Assembly (NCBI GenBank): GCA_964478335.1
Contig: CAYZIC010000005.1
Coordinates: forward strand, 1-55,482
Origin: CAYZIC01 sp964478335
Lineage (GTDB): Bacteria > Verrucomicrobiota > Kiritimatiellia > RFP12 > DVOR01
Direction: 5' to 3'
DNA length: 55,482 nt
Of this stretch, positions 23,756 through 31,875 are shown one piece after another. The notes under the pieces are model-generated. The model was not told where the DNA came from, made no database searches, and was given only the letters and a program-made list of their open reading frames with translations. Positions within the stretch are counted from its first letter, which is position 1; every line of letters begins with the position of its first letter. The translations under genes and the position numbers were made by a program.

Positions 23756-24589
23756 CTAACCATTTTTTCCGTAAGGCGGATCGCCAATGACGATGTCAGG
23801 CATGACGGGATCTGCGATGTGATCTGCCGCTTCGTCGACCGCCATTTTGTATTCAACCTCGGATGTTTTAAAGACCATCCACGCAATCATCAGCAAGATA
23901 AATCCACCACCAAAGGCGATGCTCCACAGCATTTGCCCTAAGACAGGCCATGCGGCAGAGGCTTCTGGGATGATACCGATGATATTGCCTACTGCCACGC
24001 AGGCCCAAAAAATAGCGATGCCACGAGCAATGCGACTGGCAATCCATGTTGCATGCACTTTGCTCTGGCCTCTCATTTGCAATGCCGCACGCAAGACGCG
24101 CCCACCATCCATTGGAAAGGCCGGAATAAGATTAAAGAGTCCCAGCATGACATTGATCGTGCAAAAGTAGATCACAGCCATTGGTGCTTGGAGGATTTGC
24201 ACAGGATGACCTTGATAAAGGACCGTTTTCTCTGAGGCCAAAGGCTCGAGTAATAGGTAGGCGATCAAGGCGATCAGGAGCGAACATACCGGACCAGCTA
24301 GGGCCATGATTAATTCCTGATAGGGCTTGACAGGCATTTTGGTGATGGCTGCGCAGCCACCCATCATTTGGAGGGTGATGTCGCGCACCTTACCGCCGTA
24401 AGCCATTGCTACAAACGAATGGGCAAATTCATGCGCCACAATCGAGACAAGCAAGACCGCTGCAATGAGCAACCCAGTAAAGGGATTACCATTGACCAAG
24501 ATGAGATAGCCTACCAAGATGAGCAACGATAGATCAATCTTAACGGGAATGCCTGCTAATTCAAAAAGTGTATATTGGTTCTTAAACAT
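23756..24589 (-). CDS. site-2-type zinc metalloprotease (M50 family)
   Basis: A 277-residue integral membrane protease. The zinc site is HEFAH (His53, Glu54, His57) in a membrane helix, and the third ligand is Asp161 in NLIPAFPMDGGRVLRAAL. Five or six helices are visible (about 18-34, 38-60, 92-115, 138-155, 190-210, 220-245). There is no PDZ domain, so it resembles the SpoIVFB/compact group rather than RseP. Substrate unknown; members release membrane-bound regulators or clear signal peptides. The start codon lies only seven bases after a good -10 box, so the mRNA may be leaderless. C-terminal tail is short and acidic. Confidence 0.88.
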   Translation of the reverse strand: MFKNQYTLFELAGIPVKIDLSLLILVGYLILVNGNPFTGLLIAAVLLVSIVAHEFAHSFVAMAYGGKVRDITLQMMGGCAAITKMPVKPYQELIMALAGPVCSLLIALIAYLLLEPLASEKTVLYQGHPVQILQAPMAVIYFCTINVMLGLFNLIPAFPMDGGRVLRAALQMRGQSKVHATWIASRIARGIAIFWACVAVGNIIGIIPEASAAWPVLGQMLWSIAFGGGFILLMIAWMVFKTSEVEYKMAVDEAADHIADPVMPDIVIGDPPYGKNG

Positions 24590-24596
24590 GTCTGAT

Positions 24597-24626
24597 AGTA
24601 TATACTAATCATGCTCCCTATTGCAA
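24597..24626 (-). promoter_or_regulatory. promoter giving a possibly leaderless M50 mRNA
   Basis: Minus strand: TTGCAA (24621-24626) and TATACT (24597-24602), 18 bases apart; only ATCAGAC separates the -10 box from the ATG at 24589. Confidence 0.5.
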
Positions 24627-24906
24627 GCAAAAAAGCAAGAAATCCTTAATGGAATGATCTCCCCAAGCTATAGAGCGTAGGAATAACGACATTAGCACAC
24701 GAAATGAGCTCGCAGATAGTTGGAGAGATTTGTCGACATAGAGCCCAACCGCCAACGCCCTGCGCAGCCCCCCCCCTGTTAGACTGCGAGCTTGCTCGCC
24801 ACCAAAAGACCAAAAGACCGCAGAGAGCTAAGGGTGACCACATTCTGCATTTTACATTTAGCGGATTGGCCGCACCAAGAGCGCAGCGTTAAATCGCACC
24901 AGAGGC
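24627..24906. other. intergenic DNA with short repeats, no gene seen
   Basis: Contains a run of C near 24770, a doubled CAAAAGAC near 24813, and three heptamer units (ACATTCT, GCATTTT, ACATTTA) at 24840-24860. No protein-like frame. Confidence 0.5.
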
Positions 24907-24942
24907 AAAAAAAGGCGACCGCATGAGAGCGATCGCCTTTTT
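24907..24942 (-). terminator. intrinsic terminator after ileS
   Basis: Arms 24909-24922 and 24929-24942 pair over 14 positions with one C-A mismatch; on the minus strand a U-run (24913-24907) follows the GC-rich stem. Confidence 0.85.
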
Positions 24943-24974
24943 GATTCATACTGTAATCGCTTACAGAGAGCGCG

Positions 24975-27900
24975 CTAGATCGCCTTGACCAAGATGGTGC
25001 AGGTGTGACCATTGATGTCTTGCTCCTTGCCGTCGCATGTGGCAAAGATGATCTCATCGCAGAGTGTCTCATCCTTAATATAAGCTTCGTTGGCAGAGAC
25101 AGCCGCTTTGACATCCTCGTCAGCAACGATCGTCACGCTAATGCGCTGGGTGACTTCAAAGTCTGCTTCCTTGCGCATGGCTTGGATCTTAGAGACGCAT
25201 TCACGCATGAGACCTTCGCTCACGAGCTCAGGGGAGAGGGCCGTTTCGAGGGCGACCAAGAGGCTGCCCTCAGCAGCGACGACAAGACCGTCACGAGGGG
25301 TGCGCATAATGGAGACATCCTCAGGGGTGATCTCTGCAACAGTGTCTCCGACGGAGATCGAGATGGCTTGACCTGCGGCCAAGTGACCAGCATCCTCATT
25401 GGAGAGCTTAGCCAATGCGCCAGCGGCAAGCTTCATTTGTGCGCCAAAGCGAGGGCCGAGCTTACGGAAGTCTGCCTTGATGGTCAAATTGGCGAGTTGC
25501 GTTTCATCGTGTCCGTAGACGATCGTCTTAACATTGAGCTCTTCTTGAATGATTGCTTCAAAAGGTTTGACGCGATCAGCGAGAGACTTGTCAGCCGAGA
25601 CGATGTGCATGGCGCTGAGAGGCTGACGGATCTTGAGATCCTTTTCAGTGCGCAATTGGCGGCCGAGCTTGACGATCTGCTGGATCAAAGCCATGTCGGC
25701 TTCGAGGGCTGGATCACGAGCTGCGGTATTGGCCGTGGGGAAGGGGCACAAGTGGACGCTCTCTGGATCGCTTTCACCACGCAAGTTGGTGTAGATCGCC
25801 TCGGAGATGAATGGCGTAAAGGGCGCAGCGACCTTGCTCAACTGCACCAAGATGTAGCGCAACGTGCGATAAGCCTGGAGCTTATCGGTGTCATTCTGCG
25901 ACTTCCAGAAACGCCTTCTGCTGCGACGGATGTACCAATTGGTGAGGTCTTCGACAAAAGCAACGAAAGGACGCACGGACTTTTGCAAATCGTAGTTATC
26001 CATGGCGGCGGTCACATCGTTGATGAGGGTCTCCATTGAGGAGATGATCCAACGGTCCAAGGCATGCGTACTCGTGGGCTGGGCGACTTCGGCTTCGTGG
26101 AAGTTGTCGACATTGGCGTAGGTGACAAAGAATGAGTAGGCATTCCACCAAGGGATGAGCAATTCACGCAAGAGCTGCTTGACTCCCTCTTCCGAGAAAC
26201 GAAGATTCTCGGCGCGCACCACCGGTGAGTAGATCATATAGAGACGCAAGGCATCAGCACCATAGAGATTGACGACCTTGAGCGGGTCGGGGTAATTCTT
26301 AAGGTGTTTGGACATCTTTTTGCCGTCTTCTGCCAAGACGAGACCATTGACGACGACATTCTTATAGGGCGCCTTGTCAAAGAGTAAGGTGCCTAAGACG
26401 AGCAAGGTGTAAAACCAACCACGCGTTTGGTCGAGGCCCTCAGCGATGAAATCAGCAGGGAAGAATGCCTGCTCATTGCCCAATTGGCCAGGCTCAAAGG
26501 GATAGTGGCGCTGCGCATAAGGCATGGAGCCGGATTCAAACCAGCAGTCGAGGACTTCAGGGGTGCGCGTGTAGGTCTTACCATCACGAACGATCTTGAT
26601 CTTATCGACAAAGTGCTTGTGCAAGTCGGTGACCTTTTGACCCGAGAGAGCTTCGAGCTCAGCAATTGAGCCCACGCAAATGGTGTCAGTCGGGTCGGTG
26701 TCGTTGATCCAAACTGGGATGCAGCTACCCCAAAAACGGTTACGGGAGATATTCCAGTCCTTGGCATCCTTAAGCCAGTTGGCAAAGCGCTTTTCGCCGA
26801 CGTAGTCGGGTTGCCATTTGATGCCTTCGTTGTTTTTAATGAGGCGTTCGTGGAGGTCTTCAACCTTGACATACCAGGCATCGATTGCGCGGTAAATCAG
26901 CGGCGTGTCGGTGCGGTCACAGAATGGATAGCTGTGGACGATGGTCGCTTGGTGGACGAGTTTGCCAGATTGCTTGAGGAGCTTGATGATATCCTTGTCG
27001 CAATCTTTGCAGAAACGCCCGTGAAAGGCTTCTGGTGCGGGTGTCATGAAGTTGCACGATTCATCAAGGGGATCCTCAATGGTGATGCCGGCAGCCTTAC
27101 AGACGCGGAAGTCATCCTCACCATAAGCAGGTGCATTGTGCACCAAGCCGGTACCATCGGTCGTGGTCACGTAGGCGTCGGTGATAACGACAAAGGCATT
27201 CTCTTTGTTTGCGTAGGTGTCAAAGATTGGCTCGTAGTGCATGCCCTTGAGGGCGGAGCCTTTGCACGAGTCAAGGCGCGTGTAGGATGATTCATCCTTA
27301 AAGACGGCGCTCAGGCGAGCTTCTGCCAAGACGTAGGTGGCACCACTGTCGTTGTCCTTGACGATGGCGTAGTCGATGTCTGGGCCAGCGCAGATGGCAA
27401 AGTTGGTCACGAGCGTCCAGGGGGTGGTTGTCCAGATGAGGAAATAGACTTCATCGCCCCAAGCAGCTGGGGCGCCTGCAGTGGCGCGGCAGCGCACGGT
27501 GACGGCGGGATCTTGCACGTCCTTGTAGTTGCTGCCAGCCTCAAAGTTGGAGAGCGGGGTGGAGAGTTTCCAGCTATAGGGCATGATGCGATAGGAGCGG
27601 TAGATGCGCTGCTGCTCCCAGAGCTGCTTAAAGACCCACCAGATGGTTTCCATAAAGGTCGGGTTCATCGTCTTATAGTCGTTGTCAAAATCGACCCAGC
27701 GACCAATGCGGGTGACGGTCTTGCGCCATTCATCCACGTAGGTGAGCACCATCGAGCGGCACTGTTCATTAAACTTATCGACACCAAATTCCTTAATGCC
27801 GCATGCTCCATTGACTCCGAGGGCGTTTTGTGCGAGTGCTTCGATTGGCAAACCGTGGCAGTCCCAGCCAAAGCGTCTCTCGACGGAGTAGCCGCGCATC

Positions 27901-28118
27901 GTTTGGTAGCGAGGCACGATATCCTTGATGATACCCGCAAGCAAGTGGCCGTAGTGAGGCAGGCCTGTGGCAAAGGGGGGACCATCATAAAAACGAAACT
28001 GTGGTGCTCCTTGGCGCTGTTCTAGGCTCTTTTTAAAGGTGTCATTTTGAGCCCAGACATCGAGGATCTTCTCTTCATTTGCGGCGAAGTTTGGGCGGTT
28101 GGATACGGGATTAAACAT
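24975..28118 (-). CDS. ileS: isoleucyl-tRNA synthetase, type II (eukaryotic-like)
   Basis: The 1047-residue class I synthetase charges tRNA-Ile. The HIGH signature appears as PHYGH in PPFATGLPHYGHLLAG; the KMSKS signature appears as KMSKH in GKKMSKHLKNYPDP. Both the wording and the length fit the type II enzymes of eukaryotes, archaea, chlamydiae and some other bacteria. The editing (CP1) domain is present, with WTTTPWTLVTNFA and GTGLVHNAPAYGEDD. The anticodon-binding part has NWYIRRSRRRFW, and a C-terminal extension follows from about 830. The zinc C terminus of type I enzymes is absent. Type II enzymes are generally insensitive to mupirocin. The gene ends at a strong terminator. Confidence 0.96.
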   Translation of the reverse strand: MFNPVSNRPNFAANEEKILDVWAQNDTFKKSLEQRQGAPQFRFYDGPPFATGLPHYGHLLAGIIKDIVPRYQTMRGYSVERRFGWDCHGLPIEALAQNALGVNGACGIKEFGVDKFNEQCRSMVLTYVDEWRKTVTRIGRWVDFDNDYKTMNPTFMETIWWVFKQLWEQQRIYRSYRIMPYSWKLSTPLSNFEAGSNYKDVQDPAVTVRCRATAGAPAAWGDEVYFLIWTTTPWTLVTNFAICAGPDIDYAIVKDNDSGATYVLAEARLSAVFKDESSYTRLDSCKGSALKGMHYEPIFDTYANKENAFVVITDAYVTTTDGTGLVHNAPAYGEDDFRVCKAAGITIEDPLDESCNFMTPAPEAFHGRFCKDCDKDIIKLLKQSGKLVHQATIVHSYPFCDRTDTPLIYRAIDAWYVKVEDLHERLIKNNEGIKWQPDYVGEKRFANWLKDAKDWNISRNRFWGSCIPVWINDTDPTDTICVGSIAELEALSGQKVTDLHKHFVDKIKIVRDGKTYTRTPEVLDCWFESGSMPYAQRHYPFEPGQLGNEQAFFPADFIAEGLDQTRGWFYTLLVLGTLLFDKAPYKNVVVNGLVLAEDGKKMSKHLKNYPDPLKVVNLYGADALRLYMIYSPVVRAENLRFSEEGVKQLLRELLIPWWNAYSFFVTYANVDNFHEAEVAQPTSTHALDRWIISSMETLINDVTAAMDNYDLQKSVRPFVAFVEDLTNWYIRRSRRRFWKSQNDTDKLQAYRTLRYILVQLSKVAAPFTPFISEAIYTNLRGESDPESVHLCPFPTANTAARDPALEADMALIQQIVKLGRQLRTEKDLKIRQPLSAMHIVSADKSLADRVKPFEAIIQEELNVKTIVYGHDETQLANLTIKADFRKLGPRFGAQMKLAAGALAKLSNEDAGHLAAGQAISISVGDTVAEITPEDVSIMRTPRDGLVVAAEGSLLVALETALSPELVSEGLMRECVSKIQAMRKEADFEVTQRISVTIVADEDVKAAVSANEAYIKDETLCDEIIFATCDGKEQDINGHTCTILVKAI

Positions 28119-28202
28119 AGTATTTCTCGACTGGAGTATTTGAATAAAAGCATTGATCCTTGGATCAATTAGTGTGAGACTTATGGTGTAATGAATGGGT
28201 GC

Positions 28203-28691
28203 TTAGCCTAGGATTTGGAGGATAGCCTCGACAGAATCTGCCTCAATCATCGCTTGGCGTTTGTCTTCAGCAATAAGCACGCGGCTAATTTGTGCGAGGA
28301 ATTGGATGTAGCGCGTATCTGAGCTTGGTGGGACGACTAAGAGCGTGACGATGTGGGTAGGTTGCTCGTCGTCAGCATCCGCATCGAATCCCTCTTTGTG
28401 CACGCCAATGGCACAGATGAGGTCTTCAACGGCATCGGTGCGGCCATGAGGCAATGCGATGCAATCAGTCATGACGGTAGAGGCGCACATTTCGCGACGA
28501 ACGACCGCCTGCTTCACTTCGTCGCATTTATCGTCGGCAATGAGGCCTCTTTCGGTCATAGCATCAATCATTTCAGCGATGACGCTAAAGATATCGGATG
28601 ATTTTAAGCTAGGGATAATCAACGCCTTGCCAAGCATGGTTTGATAATCGCTGACGGGTTTAGTTTGAGCATGTGAATCGTCTTGGTCCAT
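28203..28691 (-). CDS. PTS EIIA domain protein (fructose/PtsN type)
   Basis: A 162-residue single-domain protein of the PTS EIIA-2 family. The phosphorylated histidine is His82 in ALPHGRTDAV, which matches the family block LPH(G/A)R. The fold elements around it are in place (IADDKCDEVKQAVVRRE before, THIVTLLVVPP and YIQFLAQISRVL after). No EIIB or EIIC gene is beside it, so it is more likely a regulatory (PtsN-like) than a sugar-transport subunit; EI and HPr are not in the window. It lies 34 bp after the class IV aminotransferase and 84 bp before ileS, all on the minus strand. Confidence 0.9.
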   Translation of the reverse strand: MDQDDSHAQTKPVSDYQTMLGKALIIPSLKSSDIFSVIAEMIDAMTERGLIADDKCDEVKQAVVRREMCASTVMTDCIALPHGRTDAVEDLICAIGVHKEGFDADADDEQPTHIVTLLVVPPSSDTRYIQFLAQISRVLIAEDKRQAMIEADSVEAILQILG

Positions 28692-28725
28692 AAGTGCCTC
28701 GAATCAGTTGTGGGTGATAAGTAAA

Positions 28726-29685
28726 TTAAAGGTAGGGCGTACGGAGCGCCGTGTTGTGTAAGATGTCTGCCTCCAACAACGCATCGAGCTGTGTGACGAT
28801 GGTGCCAGGTTTACCCGATTGGATGGCTTGCCCATTGACCTGGACTACGCTGACGACATTGAGCGTCGTGCCAGTGATGAGGACCTCTTGGGCGGCTTGT
28901 AAGATCTCGTGATGAATGGGGCGATACTCGACCCCAGAGACGAGACGGTGCTCAAGGGCTAGCTCGGCTACGCGGAGCATTGTTGTGCCTGAGAGAATCG
29001 TTTCGAGCGGGGGAAAGAGTAAGATGCCGTCTGCGGTGATCATACCGATATTCTCGGTTGGTCCCTCGGCGATTAGCCCGTCTGCATCGAGACCGATGGC
29101 GAAGTCGACGTTGTGGGATTCGGCTTCTTGCTTCATCAGCACATTGGGGAGGTAGTTGCAGTGTTTGGTTGTTGCAAAAAATGGCGGCTTGATGGGGACG
29201 GTACTTGTCATGACAGAGGCACCCTCGGGCTTACGCTTCATAAAGGGCATCCCCAAACCATAAACGACGATTGTCAACACCGTGCCAGCTGTTTCGGATG
29301 GCGACACACCCATACTCCCTGGCCCACGGCTGAGCAAAATGCGCACAGAGCAATCCTTTTGGTCTGCTGCGTGGAGGACTTCAAGCACGGTCTTAGCAAT
29401 CGTGGCAATGCCGCCAGGGTAGGTGAGACCTACTTGTTTGGCACTACGGGCTAGACGGGCTAAATGACCATCGAGATTGTAAACGGCACCATTGAGACAT
29501 TTAAAGGACTCAAAAACCCCGTCCCCACGGTGTACGAGATGGTCGTCTACGGGCAGAACCATGAGTGCTGGATCGAGCGTATAGCCGTCCCATAATGATG
29601 AATAAAAAGCATAATAGGGCACTTGATGAGCGACGCGAGATGCCGTTAGGGTCTCAACAAATGTCTCCTGATTAACCTGTTTCAT
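28726..29685 (-). CDS. PLP-dependent class IV aminotransferase
   Basis: A 319-residue fold-type-IV PLP enzyme (branched-chain aminotransferase, D-amino acid aminotransferase or aminodeoxychorismate lyase group). The cofactor lysine is Lys174 in TTKHCNYLPNVL; the entry region reads HRGDGVFESFKCLNGAVYNLDGHLARL; the cofactor glutamate is in AEGPTENIGMI, and SGTTMLRVAEL binds the PLP phosphate. The HRGDGVFE and ENIGMI wording does not settle which reaction is catalysed. An N-terminal extension of about 40 residues precedes the usual start. Its neighbours (EIIA downstream, radical SAM enzyme upstream) give no pathway hint. Confidence 0.85.
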   Translation of the reverse strand: MKQVNQETFVETLTASRVAHQVPYYAFYSSLWDGYTLDPALMVLPVDDHLVHRGDGVFESFKCLNGAVYNLDGHLARLARSAKQVGLTYPGGIATIAKTVLEVLHAADQKDCSVRILLSRGPGSMGVSPSETAGTVLTIVVYGLGMPFMKRKPEGASVMTSTVPIKPPFFATTKHCNYLPNVLMKQEAESHNVDFAIGLDADGLIAEGPTENIGMITADGILLFPPLETILSGTTMLRVAELALEHRLVSGVEYRPIHHEILQAAQEVLITGTTLNVVSVVQVNGQAIQSGKPGTIVTQLDALLEADILHNTALRTPYL

Positions 29686-29882
29686 GTGAGTATCTTGTCC
29701 TTATAAAAAGATCAACCACGCATCGTTTCGATACGTCCATTAATAATCTATTGATAAAATAGCAAAAAGAGGGACAAAGTGCAAGTGTAAAGTGCAGTAT
29801 TCGCTCGCTTTTTTAGGGTTCTTTACTAGAAAAGAAGAATAACTCTCGACAGCTACAGCTCGCTGACGCTCGTCCTGTGGAA
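29686..29882. other. intergenic DNA, no gene seen
   Basis: A short AT-rich stretch upstream of the aminotransferase that must hold its promoter; no convincing boxes were found. A GCTCGCTGACGCTCG word, related to the dispersed repeats, occurs near 29859. Confidence 0.4.
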
Positions 29883-29991
29883 ACGACCAGAGGTCGTACT
29901 GGGAGCTCGCTTTGCGAGCTCCCACATTCCACATTCCACATTCCACATTCCACATTCCACATTCTAACGGCTTGCTGCTTACTGCTTGGAG
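29883..29991. repeat. two hairpins and two heptamer arrays behind the radical SAM gene
   Basis: Hairpins: ACGACC/GGTCGT (29883-29897) and the perfect 10-bp GGGAGCTCGC/GCGAGCTCCC (29901-29923). Then six exact CCACATT units (29922-29963) and three CTTGCTG-like units (29971-29991). The last units include the stop codon and final codons of the radical SAM gene. Confidence 0.85.
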
Positions 29992-31109
29992 GCCTTTTTT
30001 TTGACAATCTTAACGAGCTTTTCGAGCCTCGGTCTGCAGTGGTCGTAAAATTTAATCCAGGCTGGGCAGAGTGCGGAGAGTTTGGAGGGGTCGCTGTGAG
30101 CACTGTGACCAACGCGGTTTTTAGGACAGTCTCCAGCACAAATGTCTGCATGGGGGCAGGTCTTGCACGCAACATTGAATTGGTGCTTGCGGGCGCCAAA
30201 TTGCGTGTAGATTGGATTGTCAAAGAGCTCATCCCAGTCGTTCTCCATGATGTTGCCTAGTTTGTATTCTGGCTGCACATAAAAGTCACACGGGTAGACA
30301 TCGCCATTGTGCTCGACGACGAGGTAGTTGCGACAGTCGCACCCAAGCGAACAGGTCGTGATTTGACCAAAGGCAAGCTTGGCCAAGATCGAGTCAAAGA
30401 GCCTGACTGAGACCTTTTCGGTATCGGTGGCATACCAGTAGTCAAAGATCTCACAGAGGAAATCCCCCCATTGCTCAGGTGTGATGGCATAGGGCGCTAA
30501 TGATCCATCGGGCATGAATTCGACGCACTCAATAAACTGCATAAAGTTGGTTTTGAGCGTATCGCGGAGATAGGTGTAGGTGCCGATGGGATCGTTGACA
30601 TTGGATTGGCTGACGAGCGTGAGGATATTGTAGTCTGCATGAGCTTGGTTGAGTGCATCAAGCCCACGCATCACCAGATGGTGCGAACCTGAACCGTCGA
30701 TTTTTTTACGCCGTAGGTCATGGATGGCCTCAGGCCCATCAACACTCACCCCGACCAAAAAATGGTTGTCCGATATAAATTGAGCCAAGGATGGTGTCAT
30801 GAGCGTGAGGTTGGTCTGCAAACTATTGCTGATGATTTGACCTGGTCGCTTGTAGCGGTTTTGCGTGGCGACGAGATTGCGGTAAAAAGCCTCTCCCATC
30901 ATGAGCGGTTCTCCCCCCTGAAAGGCCATCGCATGACAAGGGAATGGCAACGCCTGAAAGCTCCTCACCAAGTGCCGCATGACCTCAGGAGCCATGCGAT
31001 GCACTTTGCACTCGGGATAAAGCTCGGCTCGGTCGAGGTAAAAGCAGTACTCACAGCGCAGGTTGCAATCTGCTGAGGCGGGCTTGATCAGGAGGGAAAA
31101 GGGTTTCAT
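29979..31109 (-). CDS. anaerobic sulfatase-maturating radical SAM enzyme
   Basis: A 376-residue radical SAM/SPASM protein. The first iron-sulfur cluster is bound by Cys15, Cys19 and Cys22 (CNLRCEYCFY); AFQGGEPLM follows. The C-terminal SPASM part has the cysteine set CSLGCDCRNY, GDVYPCDFYV, CKTCPHADICAGDCPKNR and the last Cys in SALCPAW, which bind two more clusters. The whole matches enzymes that oxidise an active-site Cys or Ser of sulfatases to formylglycine. No sulfatase gene is in the window; its substrate must be encoded elsewhere. Length is typical (about 370-400). The last codons lie inside a heptamer repeat. Confidence 0.9.
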   Translation of the reverse strand: MKPFSLLIKPASADCNLRCEYCFYLDRAELYPECKVHRMAPEVMRHLVRSFQALPFPCHAMAFQGGEPLMMGEAFYRNLVATQNRYKRPGQIISNSLQTNLTLMTPSLAQFISDNHFLVGVSVDGPEAIHDLRRKKIDGSGSHHLVMRGLDALNQAHADYNILTLVSQSNVNDPIGTYTYLRDTLKTNFMQFIECVEFMPDGSLAPYAITPEQWGDFLCEIFDYWYATDTEKVSVRLFDSILAKLAFGQITTCSLGCDCRNYLVVEHNGDVYPCDFYVQPEYKLGNIMENDWDELFDNPIYTQFGARKHQFNVACKTCPHADICAGDCPKNRVGHSAHSDPSKLSALCPAWIKFYDHCRPRLEKLVKIVKKKASKQ

Positions 31110-31127
31110 GGTGCGCAGGTGGAGGGG

Positions 31128-31859
31128 TTAGGCTTGGGGCTGTCCTTGGGAAAGTGTCTTATGCTGTTGACAGCAGTAGGCAAAAAAGAGGCAGGCGGCA
31201 AAGAGGATTATTGCATAGCCCGCAAGCTCTGTACCCTCCTCAGCAACTCGCTTTACGGAGATGAGGAGCCCTGGGTAGGTCGAGAGGTCATTGTTGGCAT
31301 CGACGGTTTTCAAGAGGTGTCTCCAGTTTTTCCCCATCCCATAGAGGCGGCTAAAGAAGAGAACAAATGTTCCGCCAATCGTGATTGCGCCCCAGCTCGG
31401 CGATTTGACATAGATCTTGAGCTGGTCGATGAGGGGGCGGAGATGGGTGAGGGCAAAATAGAGAGCCCAGAGTGCCACGCAGCTAAAGGGAATTGTCCAT
31501 GAGAAGTACTTGACGACGGGGATGTCACTTTCCGTGAGCGTATCAAAGAGAAAATCATTTTCACGAATGATTGCCAAGATTGCAGGTGTCGTGAGTAGGT
31601 ACGAGAGCTCCCGCATGGCGGGATAGATCCGACCTGCCCAAAGAAAGATAATCGCCGTCAAGGTCAAAAAGAGAATTTGTGACCATTCGACAATGCCTCC
31701 CTCACCAAAGGCTATTTGCGTGATTTTGTAGAGCAAGTCAGCCTTGAAAATAAGTGCTGCAACCACAAAAATGATAATCGCAAGTGCAACGAATCGTAGC
31801 TCATAAACGAGCTCAAGTAAATCTTTTTTATTGGCCTTAATTGATTGAATGATTGACAT
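31128..31859 (-). CDS. membrane protein of unknown function
   Basis: The start is set at the ATG at 31859 (GAGGTG lies five bases upstream); the longer frame overlaps ettA in another frame and is not protein-like there. The 243-residue product has five likely membrane helices: FVALAIIIFVVAALIF, ILFLTLTAIIFLWAG, IPFSCVALWALYFAL, ITIGGTFVLFFS and YAIILFAACLFFAYC. Short polar loops contain LTTPAILAIIRENDFLFD and RLYGMGKNWRHLLK. I do not recognise a family. It starts 16 bp after the ettA stop and ends 18 bp before the radical SAM gene, so the three may be cotranscribed. Confidence 0.75.
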   Translation of the reverse strand: MSIIQSIKANKKDLLELVYELRFVALAIIIFVVAALIFKADLLYKITQIAFGEGGIVEWSQILFLTLTAIIFLWAGRIYPAMRELSYLLTTPAILAIIRENDFLFDTLTESDIPVVKYFSWTIPFSCVALWALYFALTHLRPLIDQLKIYVKSPSWGAITIGGTFVLFFSRLYGMGKNWRHLLKTVDANNDLSTYPGLLISVKRVAEEGTELAGYAIILFAACLFFAYCCQQHKTLSQGQPQA

Positions 31860-31875
31860 GATACACCTCGTCTGA

